Source: Burkholderiales bacterium 68-10
GTDB lineage: Bacteria; Pseudomonadota; Gammaproteobacteria; Burkholderiales; Burkholderiaceae_C
Assembly: GCA_001897615.1 (NCBI GenBank)
Contig: MKTG01000057.1
Coordinates: 135,433 to 178,900 of the forward strand
DNA: 43,468 nucleotides
Reading direction: 5' to 3'
Shown: positions 1-7,447 of the stretch, one piece after another
How positions within the stretch are numbered: position 1 is the stretch's first letter
Layout: each line of letters opens with the position of its first letter
Program-made: the position numbers and the translations under genes
Notes under the pieces: model-generated
Database searches by the model: none
The model's input: only the letters and a program-made list of their open reading frames with translations
What the model was told of the DNA's origin: nothing

Positions 1-2
1 CC

Positions 3-1610
3 CTGGACCGCGCAGGCCGCTTCATGTACGTCAATGGCGAGAGCGAGCGGCTGTTGGGCGCCAGCACCCGACAGCTGCTGGACGAGCCGATCTGGCAGCA
101 ACTGCAAGGCCAGCAGCCGGACCTGGTGCGTGCGCGCATCGACGAGGCCCTGAGCCACAACCAGCGCGTCGAGTTCGAGGACTTCTACCCGACGCAGGGC
201 AAATGGATCGAGCTGCGCGCCTACCCCTACGCCGAAGGCCTGGCGGTGTACTTCCGAGACGTGAGCGAGCGCAAGGCCGCCGAGGAGAAGATCCATCGCC
301 TGGCGTTCTACGACCCGCTGACGGGCCTGCCCAATCGTCAGCTGCTCATCGAACGGCTGGAGACGGCGCTGCTCGATTGCGCCGCCAACGGACACTCGGG
401 CGCGCTCATGTTCATCGACCTGGACAACTTCAAGGTCCTCAACGACACCCGGGGGCACCACACCGGTGATCTGCTGCTGAAGGGCGTGGCCACGCGATTG
501 CGGCATTGCGTGCGCGTCGACGACACCGTGGCGCGCATCGGTGGCGACGAGTTCGTGGTGCTGCTGCAGGCGCTGGACAGTGACCCCGCGGTGGCGGCGC
601 GCAAGGCGCACGCGGTGGCCACCAAGGTGCTGGCCCGGATGATCGAGCGCTTTGACCTCGACGGGCACCAGCACCATTGCACCACCAGCATCGGCATCAC
701 GCTGATCGCCGCCGGCCAGGACAACGTGGCCGAGCTGCTGCAGCAGGCCGACATGGCCATGTACCAGGCCAAGCACATGGGGCGCAACACCCTGGCGTTC
801 TTCGACCCGCCGATGCAGGCCGCGCTGAACGCCAGCGCGTCGCTGGCGCTGGCGCTGCGCGCGGCGCTGAGCGACGACAGGCAGCTGACCCTGCACTACC
901 AGCCGCAGTTCGATCGGGCGCGCCGCATCACCGGTGTCGAAGCCTTGCTGCGCTGGCAGCATCCGCAGCGCGGGCTGGTGGGCCCGGTGGAGTTCATCCC
1001 GGTGGCCGAAGACACCGGCCTGATCGTGCCGCTCGGCCTGTGGGCGCTGACCCAGGCCTGCCGTCAGCTGGCGTGCTGGCAGGGTCAGGCCAGGACGGCC
1101 GCGCTGAGCATCTCGGTCAACGTCAGCGCGCGGCAGTTCCGCCACCCGGACTTCGTCGATCAGGTCACGGCGGTCATTCGGCAGTGCGGTGCGCCACCCC
1201 GCCGGCTGCGGCTGGAATTGACCGAGAGCCTGCTGGCTGACCACCTGGACATCACGCTGGCGCAGATGGCCCGCCTGCGGCAACTGGGCGTGGCGCTGTC
1301 GCTGGACGACTTCGGCACCGGCTATTCGTCACTGGCCTACCTCAAGCGGCTGCCGCTGGACCAGATCAAGATCGACCGCGCCTTCGTGGCCGACGTGCTG
1401 AGCGACGCCGGCGATGCGGCGATTGCCGGCGCCATCATCGGCATGGCGCACAGCATGGGCCTGAAAGTGGTGGCGGAAGGCGTGGAAACCGAGGCGCAGC
1501 ACCGGTTTCTGTCCGAGCGCGGCTGCGATCAGTTCCAGGGTTTTCTGCTGGCCCCGCCCCTGCCGCTGGAGGCACTGGAGGCCTTCATCGCCCTGCACGC
1601 CACGGCCTGA
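3..1610 (+). CDS. PAS-GGDEF-EAL cyclic-di-GMP signalling protein, 5' end outside window
   Basis: Enzyme of cyclic-di-GMP turnover. The reading frame is already open at the left edge (codons before the first ATG at 24 read LDRAGRF), so the N-terminus lies outside. Numbering from that ATG: end of a PAS domain at 1-85, GGDEF domain about 90-255 with an intact GGDEF motif at 173-177, and an RxxD inhibitory site (RVDD, 164-167) exactly five residues before it. The EAL domain runs about 270-520 with EAL at 306-308, DDFGTGYSS, a KIDRAFV segment and AEGVET, the metal-binding and catalytic stretches of active phosphodiesterases. Both halves therefore look catalytically competent. Membrane or further sensor domains may lie upstream. 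The gene converges on the ECF sigma gene to its right. Confidence 0.95.
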   Translation: MDRAGRFMYVNGESERLLGASTRQLLDEPIWQQLQGQQPDLVRARIDEALSHNQRVEFEDFYPTQGKWIELRAYPYAEGLAVYFRDVSERKAAEEKIHRLAFYDPLTGLPNRQLLIERLETALLDCAANGHSGALMFIDLDNFKVLNDTRGHHTGDLLLKGVATRLRHCVRVDDTVARIGGDEFVVLLQALDSDPAVAARKAHAVATKVLARMIERFDLDGHQHHCTTSIGITLIAAGQDNVAELLQQADMAMYQAKHMGRNTLAFFDPPMQAALNASASLALALRAALSDDRQLTLHYQPQFDRARRITGVEALLRWQHPQRGLVGPVEFIPVAEDTGLIVPLGLWALTQACRQLACWQGQARTAALSISVNVSARQFRHPDFVDQVTAVIRQCGAPPRRLRLELTESLLADHLDITLAQMARLRQLGVALSLDDFGTGYSSLAYLKRLPLDQIKIDRAFVADVLSDAGDAAIAGAIIGMAHSMGLKVVAEGVETEAQHRFLSERGCDQFQGFLLAPPLPLEALEAFIALHATA

Positions 1611-1775
1611 GCGGCCCGGCCACCAGGCGCCGGCCAGCTGGGGGGCGTGGCGCCGAAAAACCTGCCGATCAGCGCCGATGCAGCCATCGCCAGCGCGCCC
1701 CCGCACAGCACCGGGGTGAGTCGCGGCCCGTGGTGCCGCAGCGCCACCACGATCGGCGTGGCGGCAACCTGCCGG

Positions 1776-2489
1776 CTACGGCTTGCGCGACAGGCCCTCG
1801 GCGCCGCCGCGGGCCAGCACGCCAGCCACGATGCGGTCGCAGCGCGCGCCGTCGAAGGCGAAAGCGTCGCCCAGCGCGATATCGGCCTGGCTGGCCAGGT
1901 CCTCGCGCAGCAGGCCGCGGGCACGGAAGAAGCGCGTGCGCACGGTGGCCTCGGGAATCCCCAGCGCCTCCGACACCTCCTCCACGCTCATTTCCTCGAC
2001 CGCGCGCAGCATGAACACGGTGCGGAACACTTCCGGCAGCAGGTCGATGCGCGCTTCCAGCAGCTGGCGCATCTGCGCGCGCATGGCGAACTGCTCGGGA
2101 CGCTTGTCCGGCGTGTCGGTCAGCGAGGCCTGGATTTCGGGTTCGGTGGCGTTCATGGCGGCGTCCAGAGGAATGAGGGTGGCCTGATGGCGGCGCAGCC
2201 GGCCCAGCGCCTCGTTGGCGACGATGCGCACCAGCCAGGTGGACAGCTTGGCGTCGGCCCGGAAGCTGTCCAGTGCCCGCCAGGCGCGCAGATAGGCGTC
2301 CTGCAGGGCGTCCTCGGCGTCGGCGTCGTTCTTCAGAATGCTGCGCGCCGTGCGAAACAGCAGGCGGTTGTGGCGACGCATGATGGCCTCGAAGGCGGCT
2401 TGCTCGCCGCGCGCGGCGCGCGCCGCCAGCTCGGTGTCGGTGGTGTGCTGGGCGCTTGGCGCGTGTGCCAGGGGCAGGGTGTTCGGCAT
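1776..2489 (-). CDS. ECF-type RNA polymerase sigma factor
   Basis: Sigma-70 family factor of the extracytoplasmic-function class, 237 residues. Region 2 lies at about 25-95 (ARGEQAAFEAIMRRH through the DAEDALQDAYLRAW segment) and region 4 at about 150-205 (LPEVFRTVFMLRAVEEMSVEEV, then a helix-turn-helix ending ATVRTRFFRARGLLREDL). A short C-terminal extension (FAFDGARCDRIVAGVLARG) follows region 4. The start is supported by GGAGG 7 nt upstream. No anti-sigma gene is adjacent. The gene lies downstream of the flavoprotein gene on the same strand, separated by 89 nt containing a strong hairpin, so it may be cotranscribed only in part with the folE operon. Its target promoters cannot be named from sequence. 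Confidence 0.93.
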   Translation of the reverse strand: MPNTLPLAHAPSAQHTTDTELAARAARGEQAAFEAIMRRHNRLLFRTARSILKNDADAEDALQDAYLRAWRALDSFRADAKLSTWLVRIVANEALGRLRRHQATLIPLDAAMNATEPEIQASLTDTPDKRPEQFAMRAQMRQLLEARIDLLPEVFRTVFMLRAVEEMSVEEVSEALGIPEATVRTRFFRARGLLREDLASQADIALGDAFAFDGARCDRIVAGVLARGGAEGLSRKP

Positions 2490-2539
2490 CAGATAGACCT
2501 CCGGAGCATTGGATGCGATGGGCGTGCCGTGCGTTCCCG

Positions 2540-2567
2540 CCGACCGCCGCCGATGGTCGGCGGTCGG
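2540..2567 (-). terminator. Hairpin between flavoprotein and ECF sigma genes
   Basis: Perfect 10-bp inverted repeat (CCGACCGCCG / CGGCGGTCGG) with an 8-nt loop, just downstream of the flavoprotein stop codon. There is no T-tract after it, so it may act as an attenuator or RNA-stabilising hairpin rather than a full intrinsic terminator. Confidence 0.55.
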
Positions 2568-2578
2568 GACAAGGCCGC

Positions 2579-3304
2579 TCAGTAGCCGTAGAACTCCTCG
2601 CTGCGCACGTCGTCCTCGTCGACGCCGGCGGCCACCAGGGTCTGCTGCATGGCCTGCACCAGGCCGGGCGGGCCGGAGACATAGAAGATCGGCGCCGGCA
2701 GGCCGGCCGTCTGCTGCCGGATCAGCGCGCTGTCGATCACCCGCGTCTCGCCGCGCCAGGGCTGGCTGCTGCGGCCCATCTCGGTCATGGTGGCGGCCAG
2801 GCGAAAGCGCGGATTGGCCTGCGCCAGCTGCTGCAGCTCGGCCAGGAAAGCGGTGTCCTCGGGCCGGCGGTTGGAATACAGCAGCAGCAGATCCTGCGGC
2901 ATCTGCTGGTGGGCGGCGTGACGCAGCATGCTCATGAACGGCGTGATGCCGATGCCGCCGGCAATCAGCACCCCGGCCCGCGCCGGGTTCCTGTGCAGCG
3001 TCAGCGCGCCGAACGGCCCGTCGAGCTGGACCGCCGCGCCATCGGGCAGCGCGCCCAGCGCCCGCTTGTAGGCGCTGTCGCGCATGCGGGTGGCCACCAC
3101 CAGCTCGTTCTCGTGGGGCGCGCTGACGATGGAAAACGCATGGCGCGCATCCTGCGAATCGGCGGCCACGCCCGGCAGCGGCAGGATCAGGTCGATCGCC
3201 TGCCCGGGCCGGAAGTCGAAGCCGGCCGGCTTGTCGAAGTGAAAGGCCTGCGTGCCTTCGGCCACCGGCTGGCGGCGCTGCAGTGTGGTGTGGTAGACCG
3301 ACAT
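2579..3304 (-). CDS. Ferredoxin-NADP reductase-type FAD/NAD(P)H oxidoreductase
   Basis: Soluble flavoprotein of 241 residues without a 2Fe-2S domain. The N-terminal FAD-binding barrel includes HAFSIVSAP (the family's RxYS flavin site, with His in the Arg position). The C-terminal NAD(P) domain includes GGIGITPFMSML, YSNRRPEDTAF and YVSGPPGLV, and the protein ends in EEFYGY with an aromatic residue near the terminus, typical of the family. AGGAG lies 8 nt before the ATG. It follows folE by 52 nt on the same strand and probably shares its transcript. Its electron partner is not evident: candidates would be a ferredoxin elsewhere or the respiratory proteins encoded upstream. The family is secure, the substrate is not. 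Confidence 0.9.
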   Translation of the reverse strand: MSVYHTTLQRRQPVAEGTQAFHFDKPAGFDFRPGQAIDLILPLPGVAADSQDARHAFSIVSAPHENELVVATRMRDSAYKRALGALPDGAAVQLDGPFGALTLHRNPARAGVLIAGGIGITPFMSMLRHAAHQQMPQDLLLLYSNRRPEDTAFLAELQQLAQANPRFRLAATMTEMGRSSQPWRGETRVIDSALIRQQTAGLPAPIFYVSGPPGLVQAMQQTLVAAGVDEDDVRSEEFYGY

Positions 3305-3356
3305 GGTGAAAACTCCTGAGAAACGGGGCCGCGAACGGCAGGGTGGGTGGGCGCGG

Positions 3357-4100
3357 TCAGCGGCTGTCGCGCTCCAGCAGGCTGAGGAATTCGCGCCGCA
3401 GCGTGGCGTCCTTGAGGAAGGCGCCGCGCATCACCGAATTGCGCATCAGCGCGCCATCGTCCTTGACGCCGCGCCAGTGCATGCAGAAGTGGCTGGCCTG
3501 CATCACCAGCGCCAGGCCGTCGGGGCGGATGCGCTGCTCCAGCTCGTCGGCCAGCATGACCACGGCTTCTTCCTGGATCTGCGGGCGGCTCATCACCCAT
3601 TCGGCCAGGCGGGCGTACTTGGACAGGCCGATCAGGTCGGAGCCGGCGTTGGGCAGCACGCCGACCCACAGCTTGCCCAGGATCGGGCACAGGTGGTGCG
3701 AGCAGGCGCTGCGCACCGTGATCGGGCCGACGATCATCAGCTCGTTGAGCTGCGACACGTTGGGAAACGCCGTCGCATCGGGTGCCGGCTCGTAGCGGCC
3801 GCGAAACACCTCGCTGACGAACATCTTGGCCACGCGGCGCGCGGTATCGGCGGTGTTGTGGTCGTTCTCGGTGTCGATCACCAACGCGTGCAGCACCTCC
3901 CGCAGGCGCGCCTGCACTTCCTCGCGCAGCTCGCCCAGTTCACCCTCGCGGATGTGGGCGGCGATGTTGTCGTTGGCGTGATAGCGCTGCCCGGCCTCGA
4001 TGAGCCGGTAGCGGATGCGGTCGGACACCGGCATGCGGGTCAGGATGTCGCTGTCGGCGGCGGTGGCGTTCAGGGTGTCGGGGGCTACTTTGGCGAGCAT
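3357..4100 (-). CDS. folE: GTP cyclohydrolase I
   Basis: Converts GTP to 7,8-dihydroneopterin triphosphate, the first step to tetrahydrofolate and pterins. The zinc ligands and active site are visible: SACSHHLCPILG carries the first Cys and His, and ASHFCMHWRGVKD the second Cys. The start at 4100 (MLAKVAPD) is chosen because AGGAG sits 7 nt upstream of it; an in-frame ATG at 4124 has no such site. The protein is then 247 residues, somewhat longer than enterobacterial FolE because of an N-terminal extension. It sits between a periplasmic four-helix protein and a flavoprotein reductase rather than among folate genes, which suggests a specialised or second copy. That role is inference. Confidence 0.94.
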   Translation of the reverse strand: MLAKVAPDTLNATAADSDILTRMPVSDRIRYRLIEAGQRYHANDNIAAHIREGELGELREEVQARLREVLHALVIDTENDHNTADTARRVAKMFVSEVFRGRYEPAPDATAFPNVSQLNELMIVGPITVRSACSHHLCPILGKLWVGVLPNAGSDLIGLSKYARLAEWVMSRPQIQEEAVVMLADELEQRIRPDGLALVMQASHFCMHWRGVKDDGALMRNSVMRGAFLKDATLRREFLSLLERDSR

Positions 4101-4163
4101 GGGGTGACTCCTGCGGTGGGCCATGCGGTCCCGGCGCGGCCTGTGCCGCGCCGGGCCGGACGG

Positions 4164-4868
4164 TCAGTTGACGAATTTGGCGGGGAAGGCGGCAATCAGT
4201 CCGGCGCTCAGCGCATCGGCCATGTGCAGCATGTGGGCTTCGGCCTTGCCGTATTCGGCGATGCCTTCGGCGTACTTGCCCTGCAGCACGGCGGTGGCGT
4301 AGACCAGGGTGGTGTCGATATGGCCCTTCATCATCGAGCGCACCTCGTCCTGCTTCCAGTTCGGGTTGGCCTTGGCCAGGAAGTCGGCGATCTCCCGCGC
4401 GTTGGCGTAGGCGGCGGCCACGGACTTGTCCAGTGCCGGCTTGTCATTGGCCTTGGCGGCCTTGACCACCTCGACCGCGCCGGCGATGTGCTCCTTCAGC
4501 AGTTTGGTCAGCGCGTTGCCGGCGGCGTCGCCGTAGAAGGGCTTGATGGCGTTGCCGATGTCTTCCTGATTCCGCAGCAGGCGCGCGGCGGTGGCGTCGA
4601 AGGCCTGCGGGCTGGACACGAAGGCGGTCACGGCGGCGTAGGTCCATTCCATGTGCTGGGCCCACAGCGTCTGCATGGCCGAATACAACTGGGTCATGCT
4701 GGCCGTGCGCGCGCCTGCCGTGGCGGCCACCTGCGCGGCGGAGGCGTGCGTGGCTTGCGTGTGGGCGTGGGCGTGGGCGTGGGCGCCGGCGGGCGCGAGG
4801 GTCATCAGGGCGCCCAGCGAGGCGGCTGCGGCGGCGATCTTCAGGCGGCGGTTGAGCGAAGCGGACAT
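4164..4868 (-). CDS. Exported four-helix protein with histidine-rich N-terminus, function unknown
   Basis: The start [10 protein letters not shown] is fixed by AGGAG 6 nt upstream; the frame is open further upstream without support. Residues 1-29 form a signal peptide ([23 protein letters not shown]). The mature N-terminus is His-rich (H30, H32, H34, H36, H41). The remainder (about 58-230) looks all-helical, with one or two histidines in each predicted helix: H72 ([10 protein letters not shown]), H127 (KEH), H183 (KGH), H212 and H215 (EAHMLHM). From memory it resembles an uncharacterised family common in Gram-positive spore formers, with conserved LW..H..WT, RLLRN and FYGD segments; I know of no assigned function. 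Metal or haem binding is a reasonable guess, not shown. It is the first gene of the probable folE-flavoprotein transcript. Confidence 0.85.
   Translation of the reverse strand: MSASLNRRLKIAAAAASLGALMTLAPAGAHAHAHAHTQATHASAAQVAATAGARTASMTQLYSAMQTLWAQHMEWTYAAVTAFVSSPQAFDATAARLLRNQEDIGNAIKPFYGDAAGNALTKLLKEHIAGAVEVVKAAKANDKPALDKSVAAAYANAREIADFLAKANPNWKQDEVRSMMKGHIDTTLVYATAVLQGKYAEGIAEYGKAEAHMLHMADALSAGLIAAFPAKFVN
4761..4784 (+). repeat. Hexanucleotide tandem repeat encoding His-Ala dipeptides
   Basis: Four exact copies of GTGGGC. On the minus strand they encode the alternating His-Ala stretch just after the signal peptide of the four-helix protein. Unit length is a multiple of three, so gain or loss of a unit would change the number of histidines without shifting frame. 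Confidence 0.8.
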
Positions 4869-5079
4869 GGTGTTCTCCTGGGTCGGTGATTGAAGCGGTG
4901 GATGCCGCGAACCGGTGCCGAAGGCGTGGGCGGTTGCGTGCTGTCCTGCCCATTGGATGGAGCGGTCTTGCGCCGCGTTCCCGCAGGGGGTTGCCGCTGG
5001 GTCGGCCGTGAAAGCCAGGACGCCAGGCAGGGTCGACAAGGAGCGGGCGCGTGTGCCGGGTCAGCGCTGCGTACGCCTT

Positions 5080-5100
5080 GAACGCATCCCGAATGCTCTT
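5080..5100. promoter_or_regulatory. Dyad resembling an NsrR-type operator (tentative)
   Basis: Two 10-nt arms around a central base, GAACGCATCC and (read on the other strand) AAGAGCATTC, share GCAT-Y-C. Size and spacing recall the AAGATGCATTT-type half-sites of the nitric-oxide sensor NsrR, but the match is partial. It lies upstream of the four-helix protein gene. Not demonstrated. Confidence 0.22.
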
Positions 5101-5105
5101 AATAG

Positions 5106-5150
5106 AGTAGCTGCTGGCGCTGACTGTTGGCGCGCTGGAGCCTTGTTCGG
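5106..5150 (+). repeat. Family A interspersed repeat, copy 1
   Basis: Begins with AGTAGCTGCTGGCGCT and continues for 29 nt with GGCGCGCTGGAGCCTTG. It fills the gap between the NorF-like gene and the four-helix gene. Family A units are 45 nt long: a 16-nt core plus a 29-nt arm. Confidence 0.8.
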
Positions 5151-5163
5151 CGTCAAGCGCGCT

Positions 5164-5439
5164 CTAACGCAGGGACAGCCCGTACGCCAGCAGGATCAGC
5201 AGCACCACCAGCGTCAGCGCACCGATCAGCGCGCGGCGCCACAGGGCCGGGGCATGACGCAGCTCCATGAATTCCAGGATCACGACCAGGCCCTTGAGCC
5301 AGGCCAGGGCGAACACCACCGCCATGCCGGCCAGCTGCGCCCGCGCCACCCAGCCGCCGCGGCCCAGCGCCCAGGTGACGGCGGTGGCCGCCAGCATGGC
5401 CAGCCAGGCGAGGTCGAGGATCAGGTGCCGGTGCTTCAT
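5164..5439 (-). CDS. Cytochrome c oxidase subunit IV / NorF-like membrane protein
   Basis: Small membrane protein of 91 residues with three predicted helices (about 6-25, 33-58 and 68-90); the middle one carries LKGLVVILEFMELRHAP, typical of bacterial COX4/NorF-like subunits. It follows the subunit-III-like gene by 13 nt and is probably cotranscribed. The small-plus-COX3-like pair matches norE-norF, accessory genes of denitrification clusters that support nitric-oxide reductase. No norCB or catalytic oxidase subunit lies in the window, so the partner enzyme must be encoded elsewhere. A terminal-oxidase accessory role is the alternative. Confidence 0.8.
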   Translation of the reverse strand: MKHRHLILDLAWLAMLAATAVTWALGRGGWVARAQLAGMAVVFALAWLKGLVVILEFMELRHAPALWRRALIGALTLVVLLILLAYGLSLR

Positions 5440-5452
5440 GTCATCGGCCGCG

Positions 5453-6040
5453 TCAGCGCATCACGTAGACCAGCGGAAACAGCACCAGCCACAGCAGGTC
5501 CACCAGGTGCCAGAAGGCGCCGGCGGTCTCCAGCGTGTGGGCTTGCAGCCTGCCGCGCTCGCGCGCCAGGCCGATGGCGGTCAGGCCCAGCGCCAGCAGG
5601 CCGGCCAGCACGTGCAGCAGGTGAAAGCCGGTCAGGATGTAGTAGAAGTCGAAGAACAGGTTGCCGTCGCCCATGCCGATGCCCTGCGCCGCCTTGTCGG
5701 CGTACTCCCTCAGCTTGAAGACCACGAAGCCCGCGCCCAGCAGCCAGCCGGCGCCCAGCCAGCCCAGCGCGGCGCCGCGCGTGTTGTCCCGCGTGGCGTG
5801 CACCGCCCGCGCCACGGCCCAGCTGGCCGACAGCAGCAGGGCGGTGTTGAGGGCGCCCGCGCTCACGTCCAGCGACTGCTGCGATGTGCGAAACAGCTCC
5901 AGGTGCCGCAGCCGCGTGAAGGCAAAGGCGCCGAACAGCACGCAGAAGGTGGCCAGCTCCAGCGCGATCACGTACCAGATGAACAGGTCACCCGGCAGGC
6001 GTGGCGCGGCGGCGTGGCGTGGGTCAGTCGATGCTTGCAA
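5453..6040 (-). CDS. Cytochrome c oxidase subunit III family protein (NorE-like)
   Basis: Integral membrane protein of 195 residues with five predicted helices, shorter than true COX3 (seven helices) and matching the NorE-like branch. Diagnostic stretches are GDLFIWYVIALELATFCVLFG near the N-terminus, FYYILTGFHLLHVLAGL in the fourth helix, and ETAGAFWHLVDLLWLVLFPLVYVMR at the C-terminus. NorE-type proteins are accessory to nitric-oxide respiration, and the NorF-like gene follows directly. The promoter side is occupied by a family A repeat 3 nt from the start codon, then a MITE, so its expression signals may lie within or across these elements. Confidence 0.85.
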   Translation of the reverse strand: MQASTDPRHAAAPRLPGDLFIWYVIALELATFCVLFGAFAFTRLRHLELFRTSQQSLDVSAGALNTALLLSASWAVARAVHATRDNTRGAALGWLGAGWLLGAGFVVFKLREYADKAAQGIGMGDGNLFFDFYYILTGFHLLHVLAGLLALGLTAIGLARERGRLQAHTLETAGAFWHLVDLLWLVLFPLVYVMR

Positions 6041-6043
6041 AAC

Positions 6044-6088
6044 GATAGCTGCTGGCGCACGACTGGCGGGCGCAAACGGTCTGAATTT
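6044..6088 (+). repeat. Family A interspersed repeat, copy 2 (MITE target)
   Basis: Core GATAGCTGCTGGCGCA plus a 29-nt arm. Its last eight bases (CTGAATTT) are the left target-site duplication of the adjacent MITE. Confidence 0.85.
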
Positions 6089-6322
6089 GACTCTACTCGC
6101 GAATGACGGTGAGGTACTTGATCAGTGCCGCACTGCGACACGACGCATGAGAAACATGAACAGCCATACGCAGAGGACGCAAAGAAAACCGATGGATCTT
6201 CTGGCTTTCCGCGTCCTCTGCGAAATCTCTGCGTCCTCTGCGTTCGGAGGTTGGCGGTTTCCAATAAGCGATCATTCGACGCCTTGTCTCGCAGGCCATC
6301 ACCATCATTCGCGAGAAGAGCC
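6089..6322. mobile_element. MITE copy 1, inserted at the end of a family A repeat
   Basis: A 234-bp non-coding element with 24-nt terminal inverted repeats (left begins GACTCTACTCGCG, right end read inwards begins GGCTCTTCTCGCG; three mismatches). It is flanked by an exact 8-bp direct repeat CTGAATTT (6081-6088 and 6323-6330). Inside are several copies of the CGCAGAGGACGC motif in both orientations. It carries about 35 bp absent from copy 2 (near 6135-6170). There is no transposase, so it must be mobilised in trans. GG termini and an 8-bp duplication are compatible with the ISL3 family, which is an inference from memory. Confidence 0.88.
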
Positions 6323-6342
6323 CTGAATTTTCATCAGATGGT

Positions 6343-7362
6343 TCACTGCGCCCGCGGTGGCGGCGCGCTGTCGGCCACGGCCATCACGGCCACCGGTTCG
6401 GGTTGCAGCAGGCTGCCTTCGCGCCAGCCCTTCCAGGTGGCGATGCCCAGCACCAGCACCACCAGCGAGGCCAGCGCCAGCGCCACCAGGGCCGGCAGCT
6501 GGGCCGCGCTGTCCTGCTGCGCCAGCCGCAGCGTCAGCGCGGCAAAGGCCGCCAGCGGAAAGCCCAGCGACCAGAAGGCGATCGAAAACGGCTGCGTCAG
6601 CATGCGCCGCACCACCTGACCGCTCCACAGCACGAAGAACAGCGCCACGCCCCAGCACATCCAGGCCAGCGTCAGCGGCCCGCCCAGCAGCAGCACGCCG
6701 CTGCCGATGACGGCCGGTGGCGCCACGCTGATGAAGGTGACCGGCAGCAGCCGTTCGGGCCACAGCCCCTGCGTGGCGATGCGCGCGCCGATCAGCGCCA
6801 GCAGCACCGGCCACAGCAGCACGCCCAGGCCGAACTGCGCCGCCGTCCAGGCCGGCGCGCCCAGCATCACGCCGGCCAGCGGCGCCAGCACGTTGCCCAC
6901 CACCGGAATGAACAGCACCGGCGTCAGTGCCGCCCAGCTCAGGCCCTGACTCCTGTCGGCGCTGAGCCAGCGCGCCAGCACCCACAGCGTGACGGCGAAC
7001 TGCGTCAGCGAGCCGGTCCACCACAGCGCCGCCACCCAGGTCTCGGGGCCGAACAGCATGGCCGCCGCCGACGCCAGCAGGATCAGCGACACCGGCAGCG
7101 TGGCGATGAAGGCGTGGCGCACCGGGTGCTTGAGATCGGCCGCCAGCGCCTCGGGATAGTGCTGCCAGCGCAGCCACGACATCACGAGCAGCACCAGGAA
7201 CACCAGCGCCGCCGCGCCCGCCAGCACCATGGCCCCGGCGCCGGCCATGTCGCCCAGGACGGGCGTGGCACGCGCCCAGGCCAGCGACAGCCCGGCCAGC
7301 GTCATGACGATGGCGAACCAGTTGAAGGCGAGGTATTTCAGGGCATCTGGGCGCTGCGGCAT
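6343..7362 (-). CDS. SLAC1/TehA-family anion channel or transporter
   Basis: Polytopic inner-membrane protein of 339 residues with about ten predicted helices. It begins LKYLAFNWFAIVMTLAGLSLAW and contains the characteristic HPVRHAFIATLPVSLILL segment (motif WFA followed by P-R-FF-type loop). The family includes TehA of Haemophilus and plant SLAC1, which pass small anions such as nitrate, chloride or sulfite; TehA was named for tellurite resistance. The start at 7362 is chosen because homology begins there, although no clear Shine-Dalgarno precedes it and the frame stays open upstream. It lies upstream of the NorE/NorF-like genes and is divergent from the sulfate-binding-protein gene. Substrate unknown. 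Confidence 0.88.
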   Translation of the reverse strand: MPQRPDALKYLAFNWFAIVMTLAGLSLAWARATPVLGDMAGAGAMVLAGAAALVFLVLLVMSWLRWQHYPEALAADLKHPVRHAFIATLPVSLILLASAAAMLFGPETWVAALWWTGSLTQFAVTLWVLARWLSADRSQGLSWAALTPVLFIPVVGNVLAPLAGVMLGAPAWTAAQFGLGVLLWPVLLALIGARIATQGLWPERLLPVTFISVAPPAVIGSGVLLLGGPLTLAWMCWGVALFFVLWSGQVVRRMLTQPFSIAFWSLGFPLAAFAALTLRLAQQDSAAQLPALVALALASLVVLVLGIATWKGWREGSLLQPEPVAVMAVADSAPPPRAQ

Positions 7363-7396
7363 GGCACGATGATGCCACGCTTGGCGCTCTATTTTT

Positions 7397-7441
7397 AGTA
7401 GCTGCTCGCGCTGTAAGGAATAGCGCTGGCACCGATTTTCA
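7397..7441 (+). repeat. Family A interspersed repeat, copy 3
   Basis: Core AGTAGCTGCTCGCGCT plus a 29-nt arm. It lies upstream of the SLAC1-type gene in the divergent intergenic region. Confidence 0.7.
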
Positions 7442-7447
7442 TGCACG

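Noticed and set aside
203-1240. Long antisense and alternate-frame ORFs over the GGDEF-EAL gene and throughout
   Set aside because: High GC opens shadow frames everywhere; these have Arg/Ala/Pro-rich composition, no family match and no ribosome sites.
3357-4100. Tetrahydrobiopterin supply for a bacterial nitric-oxide synthase
   Set aside because: No NOS oxygenase or other pterin-pathway genes are in the window; FolE alone does not support it.
3303-4889. 528-codon plus-strand frame over folE and the four-helix gene
   Set aside because: Shadow of two well-supported minus-strand genes with signal peptide, zinc motif and ribosome sites.
6089-6322. Short ORFs inside the MITEs as transposase or toxin genes
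   Set aside because: Frames differ between the two copies because of the 35-bp indel and none has a ribosome site or motif.
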